Shown piece after piece: positions 28,518-37,302 of a DNA stretch of 64,000 bases. Position numbers and translations under genes: made by a program. Numbering within the stretch: the stretch's first letter is position 1; the number at the start of each line of letters is the position of its first letter. This DNA comes from Novosphingobium sp. JCM 18896. Its GTDB lineage: Bacteria; Pseudomonadota; Alphaproteobacteria; Sphingomonadales; Sphingomonadaceae. The notes beneath the pieces were generated by a model. It was not told the origin of the DNA. It worked only from the letters and a program-made list of their open reading frames with translations, and ran no database searches. The stretch covers positions 682,001-746,000 of the forward strand of contig NZ_JAPCZF010000001.1 in the NCBI RefSeq assembly GCF_025938095.1, given 5' to 3'.

Positions 28518-30041
28518 ATGAACGGGCTCTACGACGAGGTCCTGTCCGCGCTGCACAGCGTCTGGAACCGCCGCTGGCTCGCGCTGGCCGTGGCCTGGGG
28601 CGTCTGCCTCCTGGGCTGGCTGGTCGTCGCCCTGATCCCCAACAGCTACGAATCGAAAGCGCGCATCTTCGTCCAGCTCGACGACGCCCTGGCCGAACAG
28701 GTCGGCATCGGCGTGGCCGACAAGAAGCGCGACATCGAGCGCATCCGCCAGACGCTGACCAGCGCGGTCAACCTCGAGAAGGTGATCCGTTCGACCAAGC
28801 TCGGCGATTCGGTGAGCTCGCCCAAGGACATGGAAGGCGCGGTCGCCGCGCTCGGCAAGGCGGTCAAGGTCGCCTCGACCGAAGAGAATATCTTCGAGAT
28901 CACCGCCAAGGCTTCGGACGGCTCGCTCTCGGAAGCCGAGAACGCGAAGCTCGCGCAGGAGATCGCGCAGAAGATGATCGACATCTTCCGCGAGGAGAAC
29001 CTTTCGGGCGGTCGCGGCGAGATGACCGAGACCCTGCAGTTCGTGAACGGCCAGCTTCAGCAGCGCGAGAAGGAACTCGAATCGGCCGAACAGCGCCGCC
29101 TCGCGTTTGAAGCCAAGAACCCCGATATGGTCGCTGGCGGCGCCGCCGGCCTGCAGCGGCTCGAAGCCGCACGCGCCGAGCTGCGCGGCATCGATGCCGA
29201 TCTTGCCGGTGCGCAGAGCGCGGTCGCGGCGATCAACGGCCAACTCGCAGGTACCCCGGCAACGATCGCCGGCGGTCCCGGTACGAGCAGCCCGAAGAGT
29301 TCGCTGGCCCAGGCCACGTCCGACCTCGCACAGATGCGCGCGCGCGGCCTGACCGACAATCACCCCGACGTCATCGCGCTGAAGAGCCAGATCGCCATGC
29401 TGCGCACCGTGGCGCAGGGCGACGGCGGCAATGCCGGCGGTGTGCCCAATCCGGCCTATAGCTCGCTGCAGTCGATCAAGGCCGATCGCGAGGCGAGCGT
29501 CCAGTCGCTGACCGCGCGTCGCACGACGATCCAGGCCGAGATCGCCCAGCTGACCGCGCGCCAGATCAACGATCCCGAAATGGCGGCCGAGGCACAGCGC
29601 ATCACGCGCGACTACGACGTCCTGCGCCAGCAGTACGACAAGCTCCTGCAGGATCGTGAGGAACTGCGCCTGCGCGGCGAGGTGAAGACCGAGCGTGAGG
29701 CCGTGAAGTTCCAGGTGGTCGACCCGCCGACGACGCCGCGTGCGCCGGTGGCACCGAACCGCCCGCTGCTGCTGGTGGGCGTTCTGGTCCTCGGCCTCGG
29801 CGCTGGCGTGGGCGCGGCTTTCGCGCTGGGTCAGCTCCGCACGACCTTCGCGACCACGGGCAAGCTCGAATCGGCCACCGGCCTGCCGGTGCTGGGATCG
29901 ATCTCGCGCACGCTTACCGAGGCGGCCCAGGCGGCGCGGCTGCGTCAGCGCAAGCTGTTCTTCGCGGGCCTCGGCGCGCTCGGCGGGTTGTTCGCCCTGC
30001 TGATGGCGGTCGAGTTCGTCCAGCGCGGCATGGTGGCCTGA
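28518..30041 (+). CDS. XrtA-associated polysaccharide chain-length determinant (Wzz/PCP family)
   Basis: This 507-residue inner-membrane protein has one membrane helix near each end (about residues 20-42 and 410-432, plus a third hydrophobic segment at 480-500) and a large periplasmic coiled-coil domain. The Wzz signature is present after helix 1 (SYESKARIFVQ) and before helix 2 (VVDPPTTPRAPVAPNRPLL, Pro-rich). It sets the length of the exported polysaccharide and activates the tyrosine kinase encoded next. The ligand-like segment with SPKSS and DNHPDV is family-typical. ATG one base after the export gene stop. Confidence 0.92.
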   Translation: MNGLYDEVLSALHSVWNRRWLALAVAWGVCLLGWLVVALIPNSYESKARIFVQLDDALAEQVGIGVADKKRDIERIRQTLTSAVNLEKVIRSTKLGDSVSSPKDMEGAVAALGKAVKVASTEENIFEITAKASDGSLSEAENAKLAQEIAQKMIDIFREENLSGGRGEMTETLQFVNGQLQQREKELESAEQRRLAFEAKNPDMVAGGAAGLQRLEAARAELRGIDADLAGAQSAVAAINGQLAGTPATIAGGPGTSSPKSSLAQATSDLAQMRARGLTDNHPDVIALKSQIAMLRTVAQGDGGNAGGVPNPAYSSLQSIKADREASVQSLTARRTTIQAEIAQLTARQINDPEMAAEAQRITRDYDVLRQQYDKLLQDREELRLRGEVKTEREAVKFQVVDPPTTPRAPVAPNRPLLLVGVLVLGLGAGVGAAFALGQLRTTFATTGKLESATGLPVLGSISRTLTEAAQAARLRQRKLFFAGLGALGGLFALLMAVEFVQRGMVA

Positions 30042-30051
30042 GGGGGAACGT

Positions 30052-31140
30052 ATGACCGACCAAACCAAGATCCCGCTCCCCAAGGGCAATGGCGACTCGC
30101 TGATCGAGCGCGCGGTCGAAAGCTTCGGCTGGGGCCAGTTCGCGGCGCCGCCGGTGCCGGCAAGCCTGAAGCCGCAGATCGCGCCGAAGCCGGTCGCTCC
30201 CGAGCCGGTGGCACCCGCACCCGTCGAACCGGTGATCGAGGCGGCCGCACCGCAACCCGAGCTCGAACCGAGTGCACCCGAAATCGCACCGGAGACCTTT
30301 GTCGCGGCGCCCGAAGTCGCGCCGGTTGTGGCCGAGCCCGCGGTGGTCCAGGTCGAACCCGCCACGCGCCCGCTCGCGGCGCCGGTCGCGCTTTCGGTTC
30401 GTGACGACACCGCGCACCCGATCGATCGCGAGCATCTTCGCCGTCAGGGCTTCATCCAGCCCGAGGGCAACGTCACGGCGACGCTCGAGGAGTTCCGCAT
30501 CGTCAAGCGGCAACTCCTGCTCAACGCCGCCGATCTCAAGCGCCAGGGCGCGGGTGCCAAGGGTCAGCGCGTGCTGATCTGCTCGCCGCATCCGGGCGAG
30601 GGCAAGACCTATTGCGCGGTCAACCTCGCGCTGGCGATTGCTGCCGAGAAGGAAAGCGAAGTCCTGCTCGTCGACGCCGATTTCGCCAAGCCTTCGGTGC
30701 TGAGCGCGCTGGGCTTGCCGGGTGGACAGGGTTTGATGGACGCGCTCGCCGATCCGGCGCTCGACGTGGCCGACCTGGTGCTCGGCACCGACGTCCCGGG
30801 GCTCAAGGTCCTGCCCGCGGGCAATGCGACCAACCGCGACAGCGAGAACCTCAACTCGTCACGGACGGCCAGTGTGCTCGATCGCCTGACCGAGGGCGCG
30901 CCGCACCGCGTGGTGATCTTCGATTCCCCTCCGGCGCTCGCGGCTTCGCCCGCTGCCGAACTCGCCAAATATGTCGGCCAGGCGCTCGTCATTTGCCGCG
31001 CCGACCAGACCGGCCAGCAATCGCTCGAGGATGCGATCTCGCTGCTGTCGGGCTGTCCCAACATCCAGCTCTTGCTGAACGCCGCGAGCTTCAGCCCGAG
31101 CGGCCGCCGGTTCGGCGCCTATTACGGATACGGAGCATGA
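30052..31140 (+). CDS. XrtA-associated bacterial tyrosine autokinase
   Basis: The 362-residue cytoplasmic protein is a BY-kinase. After a Pro/Glu/Val-rich N-terminal extension of ~110 residues comes the kinase: Walker A PHPGEGKTY, Walker A' LLVDADFAKPS and Walker B VVIFDSPP. The C-terminus FGAYYGYGA has the Tyr cluster that is auto-phosphorylated. It pairs with the Wzz-like protein to drive polymerisation and export. The stop overlaps the next gene's first possible ATG (ATGA at 31137-31140). The start at 30052 has GGGGGAA 5 bases upstream. Confidence 0.93.
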   Translation: MTDQTKIPLPKGNGDSLIERAVESFGWGQFAAPPVPASLKPQIAPKPVAPEPVAPAPVEPVIEAAAPQPELEPSAPEIAPETFVAAPEVAPVVAEPAVVQVEPATRPLAAPVALSVRDDTAHPIDREHLRRQGFIQPEGNVTATLEEFRIVKRQLLLNAADLKRQGAGAKGQRVLICSPHPGEGKTYCAVNLALAIAAEKESEVLLVDADFAKPSVLSALGLPGGQGLMDALADPALDVADLVLGTDVPGLKVLPAGNATNRDSENLNSSRTASVLDRLTEGAPHRVVIFDSPPALAASPAAELAKYVGQALVICRADQTGQQSLEDAISLLSGCPNIQLLLNAASFSPSGRRFGAYYGYGA

Positions 31141-31142
31141 CC

Positions 31143-32894
31143 ATGCAGTCACGCCATACGAAGCAACTGGCCGCGTTTCTGGCCGTGGGAGCCTGTGCGC
31201 TTCCGCTGGCCGCGATGGCGCAGTCGATCGGTTACGGCAACGTTTCGGGCGGCAGCGGCTCCGGCGGCAGCGCGCGCGGCGACGACGTCAGTGCGGGCGA
31301 TAGCTCGGCCGCGTCCGAACGGGGCGAGCGTGCCGGTCGTGGTGGGCGGAACTCGGGCAGCCGCGGCGTCCGCGTGACGCCCTACATCGAGGCCGCGCAG
31401 ATCGTCACGGCTGAGCTTTCGCCCGGTGACGACACGCTGACCTATTCGATGGTCGCCGCCGGTGTCGACGCCTCGATCCAGGGACGCAACAACGGCGCCT
31501 CGGTCTCGCTGCGTTACGAGCACCGCTTCGGCTGGGGCCGCGCGCGCGACAACAGCACGATCAGCGGCATCGCCAATGGTTACACCACTGTTGCGCCGGG
31601 CCTGACGCTCCATGCGGGCGCCCTGGCCGCGCGCACGCGTATCGACAACGAAGGCGGGGCCGTGCTCTCGCCGCTCGATCTGGGTAACGACACGGTCAGC
31701 CAGACCTATTCGGTCTACGCCGGGCCGTCGCTCACGACCCATGCCGGTCCGGTCGCGGTCAACGCCAACTACCGCATCGGCTACAGCAAGGTCGAATCGC
31801 CCGATGCTTATGTCGTGGCGCCCGGCCAGCCCGCGGTCGACGTGTTCGACGACAGCGTGAGCCAATCTGCGAACATCCATGCCGGCGTGAAGCCGGGCCA
31901 GGTCCTGCCGGTCGGTCTGGGCGCGGGGGCCAGCTACTACCGCGAAGACATCTCCAACCTCGACCAGCGGATCGAGAACTTCGCCGCGCGTGCCGACGTC
32001 ACCGTGCCGATCACCAACACGCTCCATGTCGTGGGCGGCATCGGTTACGAGGATGTCGAGGTCTCATCGCGTGATGCGGTGCGCGATTCCTCGGGCGTTC
32101 CGGTGATCGGCCCCGATGGGCGCTACATCACCGACAAGAGCGGCCCACGCCAGATCGGCTACGATGTCAGCGGCCTGATCTGGGATGCGGGCGTGATCTG
32201 GCGGCCGAGCCGGCGCACGGCGCTCGAGGCGCATGTCGGCCGGCGTTATGGTTCGACCACCTACTACGGCACCTTCGCCTATGCGCCCAACCCGCGCCAG
32301 GCGCTCAACGTCTCGGTCTACGACAACATCTCGGGCTTCGGCGGCCAGGTGAGCCGTGCGCTCGAAGGCCTGCCGACTGATTTCGAGGTCGTCCGCAATC
32401 CGCTCACCGGTGGCTTCGGCAGCTGCGTTGCCTCGGTCGAGGGTGGTAATTGCCTGGGCGGCGCGCTCGGTTCGGTGCGTTCGTCGGCATTCCGCGCTCG
32501 CGGCGTCATGGCAAGCTACAACCTCAATTTCGGCCGCACGAGCGCTGGCGTGGGCGGCGGCTACGATCGCCGTCGCTTCATCGGCGCACCGGGCACGGTG
32601 CTGGCACAGCAGAGCGGCGTGGTAGACGAGAACCTGTGGGTCGCCGGCTTCCTCAGCCGCCAGATCGATGCGGACTCGACCGTCCGGGCCGACGTGCGCG
32701 CGAACTGGTTCCAGAGCGGTTCGGGCACGGCGGGCGATGGCACGGTCATCGGTGCGACGGCATCCTACTATCGCAATCTGACCCAGCGTCTCTCGGCCAC
32801 GGCGGCCGTGGGCGTCGATGGGATCGATCGCGATGCACCGCTGCCGGACCAGTGGATCGCTTCGGCGCTCCTCGGCCTGCGCTACAGTTTCTAA
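31143..32894 (+). CDS. XrtA/PEP-CTERM-associated outer-membrane beta-barrel protein
   Basis: The ~583-residue product has a signal peptide (AAFLAVGACALPLAAMAQS), a Gly/Ser/Arg-rich low-complexity stretch, and then amphipathic beta strands to the terminal phenylalanine (LRYSF), which is the outer-membrane barrel signal. Such a TIGR-family barrel is a standing member of exosortase A loci; its role (polysaccharide passage or surface anchoring) has not been shown. ATG at 31143 has GGAG at a normal 7-base distance; an earlier ATG at 31137 overlaps the kinase stop and has poor spacing. Confidence 0.85.
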   Translation: MQSRHTKQLAAFLAVGACALPLAAMAQSIGYGNVSGGSGSGGSARGDDVSAGDSSAASERGERAGRGGRNSGSRGVRVTPYIEAAQIVTAELSPGDDTLTYSMVAAGVDASIQGRNNGASVSLRYEHRFGWGRARDNSTISGIANGYTTVAPGLTLHAGALAARTRIDNEGGAVLSPLDLGNDTVSQTYSVYAGPSLTTHAGPVAVNANYRIGYSKVESPDAYVVAPGQPAVDVFDDSVSQSANIHAGVKPGQVLPVGLGAGASYYREDISNLDQRIENFAARADVTVPITNTLHVVGGIGYEDVEVSSRDAVRDSSGVPVIGPDGRYITDKSGPRQIGYDVSGLIWDAGVIWRPSRRTALEAHVGRRYGSTTYYGTFAYAPNPRQALNVSVYDNISGFGGQVSRALEGLPTDFEVVRNPLTGGFGSCVASVEGGNCLGGALGSVRSSAFRARGVMASYNLNFGRTSAGVGGGYDRRRFIGAPGTVLAQQSGVVDENLWVAGFLSRQIDADSTVRADVRANWFQSGSGTAGDGTVIGATASYYRNLTQRLSATAAVGVDGIDRDAPLPDQWIASALLGLRYSF

Positions 32895-32909
32895 GCCCAG
32901 GGGGCACGA

Positions 32910-34061
32910 ATGTTCGACGAATTCTACGGGCTCAGTGGCCGGCCTTTCCAGCTCACGCCCGATCCGGCGTTCTATTTCGAGAGCCTGACGCACCGCAAGG
33001 CGCTGTCCTATCTCTCCTATGGCCTGGCCCAGGCAGAAGGCTTCGTCGTGATCACCGGCGAGGTCGGCGCGGGCAAATCGACCCTGGTTGCCTATCTGAT
33101 GGCGACGATCGATCCCGCGCGGCTCACCGCCGCGCAGATCGTCACCAGCAAGCTCGACGAAGGCGAGATCATCCACGTCGTCGCCCAGGCCTTCGGGCTA
33201 CCGGTGCAGGGCCATGACAAGGCCTCGGCGCTCGGCGCCATCGAGAGCTTCCTCCACGACGAGGCGCGTGCCGGCCGCCGCTGCCTGCTGATCGTCGACG
33301 AATCGCAGAACCTCTCGATCGGCGCGCTCGAAGAGCTGCGCATGCTGTCGAACTTCCAACTCGGCGCGCATCCGCTGCTGCAGACCTTGCTGCTCGGCCA
33401 GCCCGAGTTCCGTGGCACCTTGCAAGATCATTCCCAGCTCGAGCAGTTGCGCCAGCGCGTGATCGCCACGCATCACCTCGATGCGATGGAGACGGCCGAG
33501 GTTCAGGCCTATATCGAGCACCGCCTCAAGCGCGTCGGCTGGGAGGGCAATCCGAGCTTCGACCAGCGCGTCTTCGCCGAGATCTACACCGCCACTGGCG
33601 GCGTGCCGCGGCGGATCAACCAGATCGTCAACCGCCTGCTGATGCTGGGTGCTGTCGATCAGCGCAGTCACATCGACAACGCCATGCTCCAGCAGGTGCT
33701 CGGCGAACTCGGCCGCGATGCCGCGTCTGCGCGCGAACAGGCTCCGGCCGCGCCTCAGGCCGTGCCGGCGCAGGCTTCGGTAGCCGAAGTAGCACCGCAG
33801 CCGATCGAAGGCGTCGCTGCGGCGGCGCTCCACGCCGCGCTGGCCGAGCGTGACGCGCAGATCGCCGAGCTTCAGCATGCGATCGTCGAACTGGCCAACA
33901 AGATCGAAGTGCCGAGCGCCCAGAACGAACTGGCGATCCTGCGCGACCGTGTCGCCGCGCTCGAAAGTCAGGTGGTCGAGCAGGAAAGCGCCATCCGCCA
34001 CACCTTGACCATGCTGATCGAGTGGATCGAGACCGAGAACGGCGCGCGCGTCGCAGCCTGA
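32910..34061 (+). CDS. XrtA-associated ExeA/GspA-type ATPase
   Basis: This 383-residue protein begins MFDEFYGLSGRPFQLTPDP, the signature of the secretion-type AAA ATPase found in exosortase A loci and ExeA. It has Walker A GEVGAGKST and Walker B LLIVDESQN, followed by the sensor region GGVPRRINQIVNRLL. The C-terminal ~90 residues are Ala/Gln-rich with a coiled coil (AERDAQIAELQHAIVELANKI). It is cytoplasmic and may power or regulate assembly of the export apparatus. It starts 15 bases after the barrel gene and is followed closely by the deacetylase. Confidence 0.92.
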   Translation: MFDEFYGLSGRPFQLTPDPAFYFESLTHRKALSYLSYGLAQAEGFVVITGEVGAGKSTLVAYLMATIDPARLTAAQIVTSKLDEGEIIHVVAQAFGLPVQGHDKASALGAIESFLHDEARAGRRCLLIVDESQNLSIGALEELRMLSNFQLGAHPLLQTLLLGQPEFRGTLQDHSQLEQLRQRVIATHHLDAMETAEVQAYIEHRLKRVGWEGNPSFDQRVFAEIYTATGGVPRRINQIVNRLLMLGAVDQRSHIDNAMLQQVLGELGRDAASAREQAPAAPQAVPAQASVAEVAPQPIEGVAAAALHAALAERDAQIAELQHAIVELANKIEVPSAQNELAILRDRVAALESQVVEQESAIRHTLTMLIEWIETENGARVAA

Positions 34062-34094
34062 CCGCTTGCGCGCCCCGCAGGGAGACCTTCGCCC

Positions 34095-35003
34095 GTGACC
34101 GCTGCCCTGCCTATCGAGGTGCCATCGCTTGACGAGATCCTGCGGCCGGTCAATGGTTTGTCGGTCGATGTCGAGGACTGGTTTCAGGTCGGCGCTTTCG
34201 AGAAGGTGATCGATCGGCGCGACTGGGACGGGCTGACCACGCGGGTCGAACGCAATTGCGATGCGATCCTGGCGATGTTCGCCGAAGCCGAAGTCAAGGC
34301 GACCTTCTTCACGCTCGGCTGGGTGGCCCAGCGCTATCCGGCGATGATGCGCCGCATCGCCGAAGCCGGACACGAAATCGCCAGCCATGGCTGGGATCAT
34401 GCGCGGGTCTTCACGATGGATCGTGCGGGATTCGCTCTCGATCTCAAGAAGAGCCGTGAAGCCATTGAAGATGCTAGCGGCGAACGGGTCAGCGGCTATC
34501 GCGCGCCGAGCTTCTCGATCGACCAGCGCACGCCTTGGGCTTTCGCCGAACTGGCCGAGCAGGGCTATGCCTACAGCTCGAGCGTCGCGCCGATCGCGCA
34601 CGACCACTACGGCTGGCGCGAAGCGCCGCGTTTCGCCTTCCGACCGCTCGCCGATGCCGATTTCGTCGAGATCCCGGTGACCACCGCCGAGTTCGCTGGT
34701 CGCCGGCTCGCGGCCGGGGGCGGGGGCTTCTTCCGCGTCCTGCCCTATGGCTTTTCGCGCTGGGCGATCCGCCAGGTCAACCAACGCGACGGACGTCCGG
34801 CCGTGTTCTACTTCCACCCGTGGGAGATCGATCCCGGTCAGCCACGCGTCGCCCACGCGCCGCTCAAGTCGAAGCTTCGCCATTACACCAATCTCTCGGG
34901 TATGGCTGGTAAGCTACGACAACTCACCGGAGATTTCTCCTGGGGGCGGATGGACGATCTCGCTCGGGGCGAGGCGCTCCGCGCCGTCGCACTGCCGGTA
35001 TGA
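34095..35003 (+). CDS. XrtA-associated polysaccharide deacetylase
   Basis: The 302-residue enzyme carries a NodB-type deacetylase domain: the metal and base Asp in SVDVEDWF, the metal-binding SHGWDH (H-x3-H), the RAPSFSI motif and HPWEIDP near the end. The C-terminal DUF3473-like part is typical of the exosortase A subfamily. It removes acetyl groups from N-acetylated sugars. It has no signal peptide, so it may act in the cytoplasm on lipid-linked or nascent precursors. The start is GTG at 34095; its stop overlaps the next ATG (ATGA). Confidence 0.92.
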   Translation: MTAALPIEVPSLDEILRPVNGLSVDVEDWFQVGAFEKVIDRRDWDGLTTRVERNCDAILAMFAEAEVKATFFTLGWVAQRYPAMMRRIAEAGHEIASHGWDHARVFTMDRAGFALDLKKSREAIEDASGERVSGYRAPSFSIDQRTPWAFAELAEQGYAYSSSVAPIAHDHYGWREAPRFAFRPLADADFVEIPVTTAEFAGRRLAAGGGGFFRVLPYGFSRWAIRQVNQRDGRPAVFYFHPWEIDPGQPRVAHAPLKSKLRHYTNLSGMAGKLRQLTGDFSWGRMDDLARGEALRAVALPV

Positions 35004-36076
35004 ACGCGCCCTTCGTTCCTGCGCGCGAGACGCTGCGCCTGGTCGATCTGCGCGATCGCAACGAGGTTGCTCGCATCGAATCTTTCGTTGCCGCGCATCC
35101 GGAAGGGACGCCGTTCCATCGTGCCGCCTGGATTGGGGCCGTCGCCGCGGGTACGGGCAACCGGGCGCTCGCGCTCGTCGCGGAACGGCATGGCGAGATC
35201 GTCGCCTACCTGCCGCTCAACGAGATCCATTCGCCGATCTTCGGCCGCCTGCTCGCTTCGAGCGGTTTCGCGGTCGACGGTGGCCTGCTCACCAGCGACG
35301 GTGTCGATGTAGAGGCGATCGTCGCGATGGCCGAAGATCAGGCGCTGCGTCGCTCATGCCCGGCTATCGAGCTGCGCGGGGGCACGCTTCCGGGCGAACG
35401 TCCTGGGTGGACGCGTAAGACCGAATCGCATTGCGGCTTCGTCACCGAACTCGCGGCCGATGACGAGGCGCAACTCCTGGCGATCCCGCGCAAGCAGCGC
35501 GCCGAAGTCCGCAAGAGCCTGGCCAACGACTTCACCGTCGAGATCGGCACGCGGGAGTGCGATCGCGCCGCGCACTATGCGGTCTATGCCGAGAGCGTGC
35601 GCAATCTCGGCACTCCGGTCTTCCCGCGCGCGCTGTTCGATGCGGTGCTCGATCGCTTCGGCACCGATGCCGACATCCTGACCGTGCGTCACGACGGTGC
35701 GGCGGTGGCCTCCGTGCTGTCGCTCTATCACCGCGGCGCGGTGATGCCCTACTGGGGCGGTGGCACAAGGGCGGCGCGCGCGCTGCGGGCGAATGATCGC
35801 ATGTATTTCGAACTCATGCGTCACGCGCGCGAGCGCGGATGCAGCCGTTTCGATTTCGGCCGCTCGAAGACCAACAGCGGTGCTTACCATTTCAAGCGCA
35901 ACTGGGGCTTCGAGCCCGAGCCGCTGACCTATGCCAGCTGGACAGCGCCCGGCGAAGATCCGCGCGATGCCGATCCGACCAGCAAGAAGCATGCGCTCCA
36001 GATCGCGCTCTGGCAGAAGCTGCCATTGGCCCTGGCCAATCGCCTGGGGCCGCTGATCGCGCGGGGGCTGGGATGA
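35000..36076 (+). CDS. XrtA-associated FemAB-like acyltransferase
   Basis: The 358-residue protein has the FemAB/GNAT double fold, with EGTPFHRAAWIGAV near the N-terminus, the RKQRAEVRKSLAND segment and SRFDFGRSKTNSGAYHFKRNWGFEPEPL near the C-terminus, given here in parts: FDFGRSKT and GAYHFKRNWGF. This is the family regularly present in exosortase A loci and distinct from the GNAT-like protein at 25110-26123. It probably transfers an aminoacyl or acyl group to a sugar or peptide. It overlaps the deacetylase and the glycosyltransferase by 4 bases each, so translation is coupled. Confidence 0.88.
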   Translation: MNAPFVPARETLRLVDLRDRNEVARIESFVAAHPEGTPFHRAAWIGAVAAGTGNRALALVAERHGEIVAYLPLNEIHSPIFGRLLASSGFAVDGGLLTSDGVDVEAIVAMAEDQALRRSCPAIELRGGTLPGERPGWTRKTESHCGFVTELAADDEAQLLAIPRKQRAEVRKSLANDFTVEIGTRECDRAAHYAVYAESVRNLGTPVFPRALFDAVLDRFGTDADILTVRHDGAAVASVLSLYHRGAVMPYWGGGTRAARALRANDRMYFELMRHARERGCSRFDFGRSKTNSGAYHFKRNWGFEPEPLTYASWTAPGEDPRDADPTSKKHALQIALWQKLPLALANRLGPLIARGLG

Positions 36077-37302
36077 GCGGCGAGATTCTGTTCATCGCGC
36101 ATCGCTTGCCGTTTCCGCCCGATCGCGGCGACAAGATCCGATCGCACCACATCCTCAAGCACCTGGCGTCCCTCGCGCCGGTCCATGTCGCGACCTTTGC
36201 CGACGACGAGGCCGATTTCGCCGAGGAAGCGAGCCTCGCGAGCATGGCGGCCAGCTATTGCCTGCGCCGCAGGACCAAGCCCTTGCCGCTGGCGGCGCTC
36301 CAGGCCCTGGCGACCGGGCGGCCGGTCAGCCTGACCGCATTCCACGATCGCGCCCTGGCCGACTACGTCGCCGAGGTTCTGGCGACGCGGCCGATCGTGG
36401 CGATCTACGTCTTTTCGGGCCAGATGGGGCAATATGTCCCCGTGGACTTCACCGGGCGGCTGATCGTCGATCTGGTCGACGTCGATTCGGCGAAGTTCGA
36501 GGCCTATGCCGCCAAGCGTAGCGGCCCGATGGCGCTGGTCGAGGCCCGCGAAGCGCGCCGGCTCGCGGCGGAGGAAGCGCGGCTTGCTGCTCGTGCCGAC
36601 GTCACCCTGCTGATCTCCTCGGCCGAGACGGAGTTGTTCCGCTCGCGTCTGCCGGTGGCTTCGCCCGCCGAGGTGCGCGTACTCGGCAACGGCATAGACA
36701 GCGTGGGTTTCGATCCGGCTCTGGTCTCGCCGGAGCCGAAAATGACGGCCTGCGCCGGGCCGCGGCTGATTTTCACCGGGCAGATGGACTACGCGCCGAA
36801 CATCGACGCGGCGCTGCGCGTGATCGACCGTGTGCTGCCGCGTATCCGCGCCGTCCGCCCCGACACGAGCTTCCACGTCGTCGGCCGCAATCCGACCTCC
36901 GAACTGCTCGCGCGGCATGGGCGCGACGGCTGCCATGTCTGGGGACGGGTCGAAGACATCCGGCCTTGGCTTGCCGCCGCAGACTGCGCCCTGATACCGC
37001 TTGAGATCGGTCGCGGCGTGCAGAACAAGGTGCTCGAGGCCATGTCGATGGCGCTCCCCGTCGTGCTGAGCAATGAGGCGGCAACCGGTATTGCCGCGCA
37101 GAACGGCGAACACTTCGCGGTGGTCGACAACGACGCGGCGCTGGCCGAGGCGGTTCTTGCCATGCTCGACGATCCGGCAAGGGCCCGAGCAATGGGGGCG
37201 GCGGCCCGCCGCTTCGTCGTCGAGAACGCGAGCTGGGAAGCGGCGCTCGCGCCGCTGGCCGAATTCGTCGGCGGTCCGGGCAGGGTGCGTCATGCCGCAT
37301 GA
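36073..37302 (+). CDS. XrtA-associated glycosyltransferase, GT4-like
   Basis: The 409-residue protein starts MSGEILFIAHRLPFPPDRGDK, the N-terminal signature of the exosortase A glycosyltransferase family, and shows the GT-B features RLIFTGQMDYAPN at the linker and GRGVQNKVLEAMSMALPVV in the nucleotide-sugar-binding lobe (E-x7-E type). It builds the repeat unit of the exopolysaccharide at the inner membrane. No membrane helix is visible. It overlaps the exosortase gene by 11 bases. ATG at 36073 lies within the FemAB stop overlap (ATGA). Confidence 0.9.
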   Translation: MSGEILFIAHRLPFPPDRGDKIRSHHILKHLASLAPVHVATFADDEADFAEEASLASMAASYCLRRRTKPLPLAALQALATGRPVSLTAFHDRALADYVAEVLATRPIVAIYVFSGQMGQYVPVDFTGRLIVDLVDVDSAKFEAYAAKRSGPMALVEAREARRLAAEEARLAARADVTLLISSAETELFRSRLPVASPAEVRVLGNGIDSVGFDPALVSPEPKMTACAGPRLIFTGQMDYAPNIDAALRVIDRVLPRIRAVRPDTSFHVVGRNPTSELLARHGRDGCHVWGRVEDIRPWLAAADCALIPLEIGRGVQNKVLEAMSMALPVVLSNEAATGIAAQNGEHFAVVDNDAALAEAVLAMLDDPARARAMGAAARRFVVENASWEAALAPLAEFVGGPGRVRHAA